Shown: positions 1-6,685, numbered from the stretch's first letter. The stretch is 7,356 nucleotides of DNA from Bacteroidia bacterium (GCA_025450095.1 JANWID010000356.1:1-7356), one strand, 5' to 3'. The notes: generated by a model not told the origin, from the sequence alone. Translations and numbers: made by a program.

Positions 1-2
1 CA

Positions 3-710
3 GATGACTATTCGAAACTCGAAGGTTATAATGCCGATGCCGACCTGGGTTTGGGATGCGGTATACCGACAAAATTCGCAGGTATCAGGAAAGGCGATAC
101 CATAATAGATCTCGGATCCGGTGCCGGTAACGATTGCTTTGTGGCTCTCGCAGAAACTGGTCAGACAGGAAAAGTGATTGGAATCGACATGACCCCGGCA
201 ATGATCGATAAAGCAAGATTGAATGCACAAAAGTTAGGTTATGATAATGTTGAATTCCTGTTGGGAGAAATCGAGCATATGCCGGTAGGCGATAAAGTTG
301 CGGATGTGATACTGAGTAATTGTGTTTTGAATCTGGTGCCGGATAAATCGAAGGCATTTTCAGAAATCTTCCGTGCGTTGAAACCAGGTGGTCATTTTAC
401 AATCTCTGATATTGTTTTGAATGGGAGCATTCCTGATAAAATAAAACAAGCTGCGGAAATGTATGCGGGTTGTATTTCGGGTGCGATGCAGAAGGAAGAT
501 TACCTGGATGTCATCCGGAAAGCAGGATTTGTGAATATAAAAATTCAATCAGAAAAAATAATTACTGTTCCTGATTCCATTCTTGAAAATTATTTATCTG
601 CGAAGGAGCTGGAGGAATTTAAAAAGCGTGAAGCAGGAATTCTGAGTATTACAGTTACAGCAGAAAAGGATAAGGAAAGCTGTTGCGATAAATCGACTTG
701 CTGCAATTAA
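3..710 (+). CDS. arsM: Arsenite S-adenosylmethionine methyltransferase (ArsM), 5'-truncated by window
   Basis: Cytosolic SAM-dependent enzyme that methylates trivalent arsenic to methylated, partly volatile species. The reading frame is open from the window edge, giving 235 visible residues. It starts in the family motif YSKLEGY...ADLGLGCG (visible residues 4-20), so the true start lies upstream; by family size roughly 40-60 residues are missing. The TTG at 51 falls inside this conserved block and is not a real start. Visible motifs are the SAM-binding DLGSGAGND (about 36-44) followed by Cys45, the acidic IGIDMTP strand (about 59-65), SNCVLNLVPDK (about 105-115), LKPGG (about 126-130), and YAGCISGA (about 154-161) with the thiolate expected to contact arsenic. 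Cys19 in GLGCG is the other conserved cysteine. The protein ends in two Cys pairs (227-228 and 233-234), a metal-thiolate-like tail. No other ars gene is visible because the upstream side is cut off. The stop is TAA at 708-710. Assignment to ArsM rather than a generic methyltransferase rests on the GLGCG and GCISGA motifs. Confidence 0.9.
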   Translation, partial: DDYSKLEGYNADADLGLGCGIPTKFAGIRKGDTIIDLGSGAGNDCFVALAETGQTGKVIGIDMTPAMIDKARLNAQKLGYDNVEFLLGEIEHMPVGDKVADVILSNCVLNLVPDKSKAFSEIFRALKPGGHFTISDIVLNGSIPDKIKQAAEMYAGCISGAMQKEDYLDVIRKAGFVNIKIQSEKIITVPDSILENYLSAKELEEFKKREAGILSITVTAEKDKESCCDKSTCCN

Positions 711-744
711 GAATATCACCTAATTCTTAAGTATTCCACACGTT

Positions 745-812
745 CCGCCCGTAAAAGCATTCGTCTTCGAAAGATGATGCTATTACGGGCGGTTCGTTTT
801 ATTCGTTTTTTT
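745..812 (+). terminator. Rho-independent terminator of arsM
   Basis: A perfect 10-bp inverted repeat, CCGCCCGTAA (745-754) and TTACGGGCGG (783-792), continues inward after one mismatch as AGCAT/ATGCT (756-760 and 777-781) and a further TCTT/AAGA stem (764-767 and 771-774). The right arm is followed by a T-rich tract (793-812) containing TTTT and TTTTTTT runs. The tail is on one side only, so this terminates rightward transcription from arsM. On the opposite strand no U-rich tail follows, so it is not an obvious terminator for the leftward ORF6N gene. Confidence 0.85.
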
Positions 813-824
813 CTACCAACTGTC

Positions 825-837
825 GTCCCTACGGGAC
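825..837. repeat. Short palindrome GTCCC-TAC-GGGAC
   Basis: Five-bp GC-rich arms (825-829 and 833-837) around a 3-nt loop, in otherwise AT-rich intergenic DNA between the arsM terminator and the end of the ORF6N gene. No T-run follows on either strand, so it is not a canonical terminator. From memory, similar GTCCCTACGGGAC units occur between genes in Bacteroidota genomes, so it could be a dispersed extragenic palindrome. Only one copy is present here. Confidence 0.4.
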
Positions 838-892
838 TTACGAATCAATATTCCGTAAATTGTCTGGCAATCAAATCCTCAAGTTAATAACC

Positions 893-933
893 ATTGAATT
901 TTCTATCTAATTTTAATTGCCTTCACCTAATCA
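893..933. repeat. Decayed copy of the GNAT gene 3' end (left direct repeat flanking the ORF6N gene)
   Basis: This 41-nt segment matches 1608-1648 in the same orientation at 32 of 41 positions without gaps; the best stretch is 909-933, with 22 of 25 identical. Read on the minus strand in the corresponding frame it encodes D-stop-V-K-A-I-K-I, against D-Y-V-M-A-I-K-I near the C-terminus of the intact acetyltransferase. The right-hand end of the segment is the ORF6N stop codon (931-933). It looks like a leftover acetyltransferase gene end rather than functional coding sequence. Confidence 0.55.
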
Positions 934-1473
934 CTCTTCAATCTTTTCTGTTATCTTAAAACCCATGCGTTGTCTGGGCTTTTCAGGAATTTGAACCAAT
1001 TGTTTCAGTACTGTAAAAATGGTAGTAATATCAGCATCGTTTTTAGTAACGGTTTGTTCCAGTTCCTGAATTTTCAGCATCAGCTCTCTATTTGACATCA
1101 ATACTTCTCTCATACGCATAAACAATCTAATGATCCTGATATTTACAACCACCGCTTGTTCACTATTTAAAACGCTGCTCAACATAACAATACCTTGTTC
1201 AGTAAAAGCAAGTGGCAACTTCCTGATTCCCATATTTATAGAATTGGAAGTCACAAATTGTGACTTCCAATTCTGTAATTCTTCTTTCGTCAGCTGAAAC
1301 ATAAAATCAAGAGGGAACCTATCCGGATGACGCTTTACTGCCTGGTTAAGAACTCTTGTTGGTACGTTATAAAGAAATGCAAGATCTCTGTCAAGCATGA
1401 CTTTTTGATTACGTATCAGGAAAATCCTTGTAACAATTGGATCGTCTGTAGAAAAGACTTCTGGTAATTCCAT
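931..1473 (-). CDS. ORF6N-domain DNA-binding protein (phage/KilA-N-associated family)
   Basis: A 180-residue cytosolic protein of the ORF6N family, a DNA-binding domain first described in phage and virus regulators and common as small chromosomal genes in Bacteroidota. The domain covers about residues 12-105, with family signatures IFLIRNQKVMLDRDLA (17-32), TRVLNQAVKRHPDRFP (39-54), FMFQLTKEE (57-65), KSQFVTS (70-76) and LAFTEQGIVMLSSVLNS (88-104). The C-terminal half (about 110-160) is helical and probably coiled-coil, and it ends in the usual PEKPRQRMGF block (163-172), so the length is complete. The ATG at 1471-1473 precedes the first conserved residues; the leader is AT-rich without a Shine-Dalgarno sequence, and I see no perfect TAnnTTTG element in the 132-bp gap upstream. 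The stop is TGA. Its cellular role is unknown; binding to DNA, perhaps including its own gene, is inference. It is flanked by imperfect direct repeats (893-933 and 1608-1648). Confidence 0.88.
   Translation of the reverse strand: MELPEVFSTDDPIVTRIFLIRNQKVMLDRDLAFLYNVPTRVLNQAVKRHPDRFPLDFMFQLTKEELQNWKSQFVTSNSINMGIRKLPLAFTEQGIVMLSSVLNSEQAVVVNIRIIRLFMRMREVLMSNRELMLKIQELEQTVTKNDADITTIFTVLKQLVQIPEKPRQRMGFKITEKIEE
1240..1274. repeat. Near-perfect 35-nt palindrome inside the ORF6N gene
   Basis: Seventeen-bp arms AGAATTGGAAGTCACAA (1240-1256) and TTGTGACTTCCAATTCT (1258-1274) are perfect reverse complements around a single central base at 1257. Beyond a T/G mismatch (1239 and 1275), three more bases pair (1236-1238 with 1276-1278), giving 20 pairs out of 21. 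It encodes the conserved stretch from about Q67 to I79, including KSQFVTS. It could be an operator-like dimer site, or an mRNA hairpin with almost no loop. Confidence 0.9.
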
Positions 1474-1605
1474 TCGAAAAATAAATAAAAATGCCAGCGC
1501 AAAATAACTAAAACGTGAAAGAATCTGGAATTTTTTCCTAAAAATAAACGTTTAAAAATAGTGTACTTGAGATTTTAAAATTTCTCATAACCCAGTATAA
1601 ATATA

Positions 1606-2133
1606 TTATTGAATGATTTCTTGAATTTTAATCGCCATCACATAATCATCAGTAACCTGATTACCTATTTTGAATTTTTTAACTCCGATGGTTTCCAAAT
1701 TAAACTTCTTATAAAAATCAATGGCACGTTTATTCTGTTGCCAGACACCCAACCAGAGGTAATCAAATCCTTCTTGTTTTGATGTTTCCAGGCAGGATTC
1801 CATTAATGCCTTCCCGATTTTTTTTCCGATGTAAGCCTTTAATGCATAAATACGTTCGAGTTGGATACATTTTTTTCCTTGTAGTTCCGGTGGCGCGGAA
1901 TTACGTTTCAGCTTTGCGTAACCAACAGGGTCGTCCTGGTAACTGGCAATAAAAAAAATCACCTCCGGGTCTTCAAGTTGTTGTTTGATTGTTTCCGGGT
2001 TGAATGATAAATCAAGGTAGGCCTGCATATCTTCAGGTTTGTTATACTCACCAAAAGCCTCGTAGAATGCACGACGACCCAATGATGATACCGATTCGAA
2101 ATCTTCAGGTAATGCGGTTCTGACTGTGATCAT
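1606..2133 (-). CDS. GNAT-family N-acetyltransferase, PaiA-like
   Basis: A 175-residue cytosolic enzyme predicted to transfer an acetyl group from acetyl-CoA to an amine. The N-terminus (IRTA-type opening, residues 2-8) and AFYEAFGEYN (22-31) match the general GNAT start. Motif A with the acetyl-CoA pyrophosphate loop is at about 89-112 (C-I-Q-L-E-R-I-Y, then YIGKKIGKALM). Motif B, LWLGVWQQNKRAIDFYKKFN (126-145), is the pattern of PaiA-type polyamine acetyltransferases (WLGVWE-N-A-FY), so a spermidine/spermine-like substrate is plausible but unproven. The ATG (2131-2133) comes 21 bp after the stop of the upstream secreted-protein gene on the same strand, suggesting co-transcription; no Shine-Dalgarno sequence is seen. 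The stop is TAA at 1606-1608. The last 41 bp of the gene are repeated in decayed form at 893-933. Confidence 0.85.
   Translation of the reverse strand: MITVRTALPEDFESVSSLGRRAFYEAFGEYNKPEDMQAYLDLSFNPETIKQQLEDPEVIFFIASYQDDPVGYAKLKRNSAPPELQGKKCIQLERIYALKAYIGKKIGKALMESCLETSKQEGFDYLWLGVWQQNKRAIDFYKKFNLETIGVKKFKIGNQVTDDYVMAIKIQEIIQ
1608..1648. repeat. Right direct repeat flanking the ORF6N gene (3' end of the GNAT gene)
   Basis: Partner of 893-933, with 32 of 41 positions identical in direct orientation. It covers the last codons of the acetyltransferase, from the Asp codons before YVMAIKI to the first base of the stop codon as read on the plus strand. The two repeats bracket about 675 bp containing the whole ORF6N gene and its upstream region. 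Confidence 0.55.
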
Positions 2134-2154
2134 AAAAATTACAAATGAGAAACG

Positions 2155-4701
2155 CTAGTCTTTTATGAATTTGCCTGTAAATTTTTCTTTGCCTGCAATA
2201 AACTCTAATAAATAAACTCCGGCATGCAAACCTGAAACATCCAATTTAAAATGCGGATGACTTTGTACCTGGAGTTCGCTCACCAACCGGCCCTGTGTAT
2301 CGAATATTCTCAGTGAACCCTTACCATTAATATTTATTTTAAAATAAATATGTTGTTGTGCAGGCACAGGATAAATTGTGCCGTTAACTTCATGCACAGG
2401 AGATTCCGATATTCCTGTAGCCAGTAAAATTGAATCAACCGGGTAAGTCATCAATGAACGGGCATGAGTTCCTGCTATAAGTTTGTTGGTAGCATTTTCA
2501 ATTTCGATATCATATACAGGAATCACCGGCATATTACTTCCTACCCGTTCCCAAAATTGTCCACCATCCACCGTAGCATATACGCCACCATCGGTAGCCA
2601 CGAAAAACACCGAATCATTACCCGGATAAATAATAATATCATTCACTGCAAGCTGGGGAAGATTTCCTGCGATGGAAGTCCAGGTGGTACCGTTATTTTC
2701 TGATTTAAACACATGTGGAAAAAAATCATTGTACTTATATCCCGATACAGTTACAAAAACATCATCTTCATCATTCGGTGATGCTTTTACAGAGGTAATA
2801 TAACGGTCGGGCAATGTACCATTAATATTATCCCAGTTATTTCCGGCATCCAGGCTTCTCCAGACATTTCCATCACTGGTACCAGCATACAGATAATCAG
2901 CATTCAAAGGAGATTCCGCAACTGTTGAGATGGTATGGAAACGAGGTTCGAATATAATTCCATCTGTAAGATCCGGGCTGATCGGAAACCATGCATCTGT
3001 TGGTCCACTCGTATTTTGATACACCCGGTATGTTCCGGTATATAACACCATCGGATCGTGAGCACTCAGGATGTATTGCATATCCCAGTTGCGGCGGTCA
3101 CTGAAATCAATGGAACCGGAAATGTAATCGATGAAAATACCTCCATCGCTGGTTGCCCATATATCACCGTTTTGAGTTTCTACATAAAAAATTGCAGGAT
3201 CAACGGGATCATAAATGATAGTAAAGCCATCACCACCAAATAACCGAATCCACCCGTTTATATTTACAGCGTTACCTGTTACCGTTCCGTTATCCTGCGT
3301 GCCGCCGGAATATTCGCCTGGAATAAAGGGGTTGGAAGTAACCCGGTAGAATTGCGTGTTGGGAATATCTTCAATATCCGCCCAGCTGATTCCGCCGTCG
3401 ATTGTTTTATACAATCCGCCATCTGTAGCTAACAACACCGTATTTGAATCTGTAAAAAATACATCATGCTTGTCGGCGTGAGTATCCCAGTTCTGATCAG
3501 CCTGCGTCCAGTTGTTGCCGCCATCGAGTGAACGATAGACATCTGTACCGCAAATATAAAGTTCATTATGATTTGCGGGATTCAATTCAATACGTCCGAA
3601 ATACCATCCGAAACCACCCATGAAAAATGGATCGATGCCATTGCTATTTTGTAAATTCCATGTTGTGCCACCGTCAGTGGTTTTATATACACCTCCAAAA
3701 TCAAGAAGAGTATCTACATATACAGCATAAATAACATTAGGATCGGTTTTCGACATGGCCAACCCAATGCGCGACATGTCACCCTGGGGCAAATTGGAAA
3801 CAAGAATGTTCCATGTTGCACCACCATCAGTCGTCTTATAAATTTTTGCTGATGTTCCACTGACGAGCGATTCTTCATTATTCCGGATACGGTTCCATCC
3901 TGCAGCATAAAGAATTTGCGGATTGTTATAATTCATCACCAAGTCGATAATGCCTGATTCGTTATTGATGAACAGAACTTGCGTCCAGGATATTCCACCG
4001 TCAACCGATTTGTACAGACCACGATCATTATTGCGTTCAAAAGGAAGTCCCATCGTTGCCGCATATATGATATCTGTGTTGGTTGGATCAATTTCAATTT
4101 TTGAAATGATGCGTTGATCATTCAGTCCCATGTTCGTCCATGTATCACCGCCATCAATACTTTTCCAGATACCATCCCCGATAAAGGGATAACCCGAAAT
4201 ATTTTTATCACCAGTGCCGGCATAAATAACATTTGTATTTCCCGGTTCAAACGCCAGGCAGCTGACTGATAAAAAAGATTGATCATCGGAGACCGGTTCC
4301 CAGGTAGAACCTCCATTAAATGTCCGGAAAATTCCACCGGTAGCGCAACCGGCGAAAATGGTATCATGATTCAAAGGATGCGCAAGTATCGCATTGATCC
4401 TCCCACCAATATTACCAGGTCCTTCCAGTGTCCAGGCGCTCCCAAATCCGGGTAAAGTAAAAGCAGATCGCTCAACCATTGAAGATGCCTGCTTTATAGC
4501 CTGTTCATAGCCTCTGAAATCAGGTTTCCGGTCGGGCCAGGATCGTTGCAGGAAAAAATGATCGGAAGGCGCATACAGGGCAAAGGATTTACTGGTTTCT
4601 AACTTTTTAATATCGTATTTATTAGATTTCCAAGGAAGTAACAGCATCAGAATGGCAGTAGCCATAGCAGTTCCCATAAAAACCCAATTGTGATGTTTCA
4701 T
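2155..4701 (-). CDS. Secreted double Asp-box beta-propeller protein with T9SS type A sorting domain
   Basis: An 848-residue exported protein. The N-terminus has Lys/His residues and then a hydrophobic segment (about 6-23), consistent with a Sec signal, although no clear A-x-A cleavage site is visible. Residues 92-101 (LEGPGNIGGR) open a sortilin/VPS10-like propeller region. Asp-boxes (S/T-x-D-x-G-x-x-W) lie at 127, 181, 232, 290, 341, 391, 433, 616, 667 and 710, with a degenerate one at 517. Counting strand patterns gives seven blades at about 95-442 and seven at about 447-757. The last 70 or so residues (from YPVPAQQ at 777, through LRIFDTQGRLV, to GVYLLEF and KFTGKFIKD) form a T9SS type A domain, which directs outer-membrane export and surface attachment or release. 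Catalysis is not shown: Asp-boxes are structural, and I see no sialidase active-site set. A role in surface binding or polysaccharide handling is only possible. The start at 4699-4701 fits a promoter at 4756-4763. The GNAT gene follows after 21 bp. Confidence 0.88.
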   Translation of the reverse strand: MKHHNWVFMGTAMATAILMLLLPWKSNKYDIKKLETSKSFALYAPSDHFFLQRSWPDRKPDFRGYEQAIKQASSMVERSAFTLPGFGSAWTLEGPGNIGGRINAILAHPLNHDTIFAGCATGGIFRTFNGGSTWEPVSDDQSFLSVSCLAFEPGNTNVIYAGTGDKNISGYPFIGDGIWKSIDGGDTWTNMGLNDQRIISKIEIDPTNTDIIYAATMGLPFERNNDRGLYKSVDGGISWTQVLFINNESGIIDLVMNYNNPQILYAAGWNRIRNNEESLVSGTSAKIYKTTDGGATWNILVSNLPQGDMSRIGLAMSKTDPNVIYAVYVDTLLDFGGVYKTTDGGTTWNLQNSNGIDPFFMGGFGWYFGRIELNPANHNELYICGTDVYRSLDGGNNWTQADQNWDTHADKHDVFFTDSNTVLLATDGGLYKTIDGGISWADIEDIPNTQFYRVTSNPFIPGEYSGGTQDNGTVTGNAVNINGWIRLFGGDGFTIIYDPVDPAIFYVETQNGDIWATSDGGIFIDYISGSIDFSDRRNWDMQYILSAHDPMVLYTGTYRVYQNTSGPTDAWFPISPDLTDGIIFEPRFHTISTVAESPLNADYLYAGTSDGNVWRSLDAGNNWDNINGTLPDRYITSVKASPNDEDDVFVTVSGYKYNDFFPHVFKSENNGTTWTSIAGNLPQLAVNDIIIYPGNDSVFFVATDGGVYATVDGGQFWERVGSNMPVIPVYDIEIENATNKLIAGTHARSLMTYPVDSILLATGISESPVHEVNGTIYPVPAQQHIYFKININGKGSLRIFDTQGRLVSELQVQSHPHFKLDVSGLHAGVYLLEFIAGKEKFTGKFIKD

Positions 4702-4755
4702 AACCCGAAAGAATTGCTAATTTTGATTGATATCGTGAACTGGATAGTGTGTTTG

Positions 4756-4763
4756 CAAAGATA
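4756..4763 (-). promoter_or_regulatory. Bacteroidota-type -7 element for the secreted propeller gene
   Basis: TATCTTTG on the minus strand matches the Bacteroidota housekeeping -7 consensus TAnnTTTG exactly. It lies 54 bp upstream of the ATG, implying a leader of roughly 45-50 nt. No good TTG -33 box is at the usual distance; the nearest TTG (4795-4797) is about 31 bp away, so the upstream element is weak or absent. Confidence 0.5.
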
Positions 4764-4909
4764 ATCAATTCGAAAAGAGGAATTCATTTAAAATCAACTT
4801 AATAAGTATTTTTTGAAGCACAACACCTGGTTACAGATTCGGTTTTTCTTCAACACTCCCGGTGTCGAAAACTTTTGACGATACCGCGGGACAGACTAGC
4901 TACAGGAAG

Positions 4910-4917
4910 TACTTTTG
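4910..4917 (+). promoter_or_regulatory. Bacteroidota-type -7 element for recJ
   Basis: TACTTTTG matches TAnnTTTG exactly and ends 33 bp before the ATG at 4951, giving a short leader of about 25-30 nt. It overlaps the TTG at 4915, which rules against that codon as the recJ start. A well-spaced -33 TTG is not seen; TTTTG at 4873-4877 is about 32 bp upstream. A similar ACTTTTG lies exactly 40 bp upstream (4871-4877) but lacks the leading T. Confidence 0.5.
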
Positions 4918-4950
4918 TTGGAGCTGCTTCCCTTTTTAAAAAGCAATGCA

Positions 4951-6657
4951 ATGAAAAAAAAGTGGGTAATCAAAGACAGGGCGCAAAGCGATTTAATTGC
5001 CGGTCTTTCGAAGCAGCTTAACATCAATCCCATCCTTGCCAATCTTCTCATCCAGCGAGGCCACGGTTCTTTCGAGAAAGCGAAAGAATTTTTCAGACCA
5101 TCTTTAAGTTCGCTTCATGATCCTTTTCTTATGGAGGACATGGAGAAAGCTATCGATCGGATCGACACTGCCATTAAACAAAACGAGAATATTCTCATAT
5201 ATGGTGATTATGATGTTGATGGCACCACTGCTGTAGCACTCGTATTTACATTCCTGAAAAAGCGTTATAACAATCTTGATTTTTACATTCCGGACCGTTA
5301 TAAGGAAGGTTATGGAGTTTCCACCCGGGGAATAGAATGGGCATCGGAAAATAATTTCACACTCATCATTGCGCTCGATTGCGGAATCAAATCGATTGAT
5401 AAGATTGCATTGGCGAAATCAAAAGGAATTGATTTTATTATTTGCGATCACCACCGGCCCGGAAATAAAATTCCTGCTGCAATAGCGGTACTGGATCCGA
5501 AACGGAGTGATTGTAATTATCCTTATAAAGAATTATCCGGATGCGGTGTCGGTTTCAAGCTGATCCAGGGATATGCGAAGAAACATAATATACCTTTTGA
5601 AGAACTTGAAGATTATCTCGACCTGGTAGCGATCAGCATTGCCGCTGATATAGTACCTATCACCGGTGAAAACCGGGTGCTGACCTATTTCGGGCTGAAA
5701 CATCTCAACAGCCATCCGCGCCAGGGCATCAAGGCGATCCTGGAGCTGAGTGGCTCGAAAGGCGGACTGACCGTTAACGATGTAGTGTTTACTATCGCCC
5801 CGCGTATAAACGCAGCAGGAAGGATTGAAAGCGGAAAACAGGCTGTGGAATTATTGATTTCCGAAAACCCCACTGAAGCGAAATCTTTTGGTGAGGAGAT
5901 CAATAAGAAAAACACCACGCGGAAAGGACTTAATGAGTCTATCACGCGGGAAGCAATGTCGCTCATCGAACACGATGCAGAATTTAAAAACCGTAAATCT
6001 ACAGTACTCTACAATCCCGAATGGCATAAGGGTGTTATTGGTATCGTTGCGTCGAAGCTGACAGATGAGTTTTACCGTCCTACTATTATCCTTACCCGTT
6101 CCAATGGTGTGGCAGCAGGATCAGCGAGATCGGTGAAAGATTTTGATATTTACAATGCTATTGAGTCGTGCAGTGATTTACTCGATCAGTTTGGAGGTCA
6201 TATGTACGCTGCTGGACTTACTCTTAAAGAAGAAAATATTGAGGCATTCAAAGATCGCTTTGAAGAAATCGTATCATCAACCATTGAGGAACGCATGCTG
6301 ATCCGGGAAATTGAAATTGATGATGTAATCTCACTCGATGACATCAATGCTTCATTTTTCAATGTGCTTAAACAATTCGCGCCTTTCGGACCGGGAAATA
6401 TGGCTCCGGTGTTTAAATCGGAAGAAGTGTACGACCGCGGAGCTGTTCGCGTGGTTGGAAATAATCACCTGAAGCTTTCTTTAATTCAGAAAAATCATTC
6501 CCGTAAAGTAGTTGACAGCATTGCCTTCCAGCTTGGCGCCCATTACGATCGTATTTCCGCGAATGAACCTTTTCATGTTTGCTATCACGTTGAAGAAAAT
6601 AACTTCAATGGCAGAACGAATCTTCAGCTGAATATAAAGGACATCAGTTTCGAGTAA
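4951..6657 (+). CDS. recJ: Single-stranded-DNA-specific exonuclease RecJ
   Basis: A 568-residue cytosolic 5'-to-3' single-strand DNA exonuclease acting in recombinational repair and mismatch/base-excision repair with RecQ-type helicases; metal-dependent DHH phosphoesterase. Length and N-terminus (residues 1-62, ending in SLHDPFLM) are typical of Bacteroidota RecJ. All DHH-domain motifs are intact: YGDYDVDG (84-91, metal-binding D86, D88 and D90), ALDCG (D143), DHHRPG (166-171), the SIAADIVP block with D233, and RINAAGRI (285-292). The DHHA1 domain shows GVIGIVASKL (361-370), SARSVKDFD (391-399) and FGGHMYAAGLT (414-424). The OB-fold part starts near FAPFGPGNMAPVF (476-488). I use the ATG at 4951, not the in-frame TTG 12 codons upstream, because MKKKWVIKD matches the family start and the TTG sits in the -7 element. 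It is divergent from the secreted propeller gene and convergent with the DUF6268 gene. The stop is TAA. Confidence 0.97.
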   Translation: MKKKWVIKDRAQSDLIAGLSKQLNINPILANLLIQRGHGSFEKAKEFFRPSLSSLHDPFLMEDMEKAIDRIDTAIKQNENILIYGDYDVDGTTAVALVFTFLKKRYNNLDFYIPDRYKEGYGVSTRGIEWASENNFTLIIALDCGIKSIDKIALAKSKGIDFIICDHHRPGNKIPAAIAVLDPKRSDCNYPYKELSGCGVGFKLIQGYAKKHNIPFEELEDYLDLVAISIAADIVPITGENRVLTYFGLKHLNSHPRQGIKAILELSGSKGGLTVNDVVFTIAPRINAAGRIESGKQAVELLISENPTEAKSFGEEINKKNTTRKGLNESITREAMSLIEHDAEFKNRKSTVLYNPEWHKGVIGIVASKLTDEFYRPTIILTRSNGVAAGSARSVKDFDIYNAIESCSDLLDQFGGHMYAAGLTLKEENIEAFKDRFEEIVSSTIEERMLIREIEIDDVISLDDINASFFNVLKQFAPFGPGNMAPVFKSEEVYDRGAVRVVGNNHLKLSLIQKNHSRKVVDSIAFQLGAHYDRISANEPFHVCYHVEENNFNGRTNLQLNIKDISFE

Positions 6658-6680
6658 ACCCTACCCCAGCCCTAAAGGGT
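6658..6680. repeat. Short CCCTAAAGGG palindrome between convergent genes
   Basis: The 28-bp gap between the recJ stop and the end of the DUF6268 gene is GC-rich and contains CCCTAAAGGG (6670-6679). ACCCT at 6658-6662 can also pair with AGGGT at 6676-6680 across a 13-nt loop. There is no T-run on either side, so terminator function is weakly supported. CCCTAAAGGG-type units resemble extragenic palindromes I recall from Bacteroidota; the copy number here is one. Confidence 0.35.
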
Positions 6681-6685
6681 GGCGA

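Noticed and set aside
51..710. ArsM starting at the TTG at 51
   Set aside because: The frame is open to the window edge and the residues before 51 match the conserved YSKLEGY...ADLGLGCG block, so the start is outside the window.
745..792. Integron attC site or riboswitch
   Set aside because: A single long hairpin directly after a stop codon with a T-rich tail is a plain terminator. There is no integrase, R/L box set or downstream regulated gene on that strand.
1568..1587. AT-rich inverted repeat near the end of the GNAT gene as a terminator
   Set aside because: The arms (TGAGA/TCTCA with an imperfect A/T core) have almost no GC and no clear T-run at the right distance.
2464..4367. Several 60-80-residue ORFs on both strands inside the propeller gene
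   Set aside because: They are out-of-frame shadows of the repetitive Asp-box coding sequence, with repeated GG/CC-rich codons.
2431..4419. Sialidase or BNR glycosidase annotation, and a CRISPR-like reading of the regularly repeated DNA
   Set aside because: Asp-boxes alone do not indicate sialidase, and no catalytic Arg triad or Tyr/Glu arrangement is recognised. The DNA periodicity comes from diverged protein repeats, not identical repeats with spacers.
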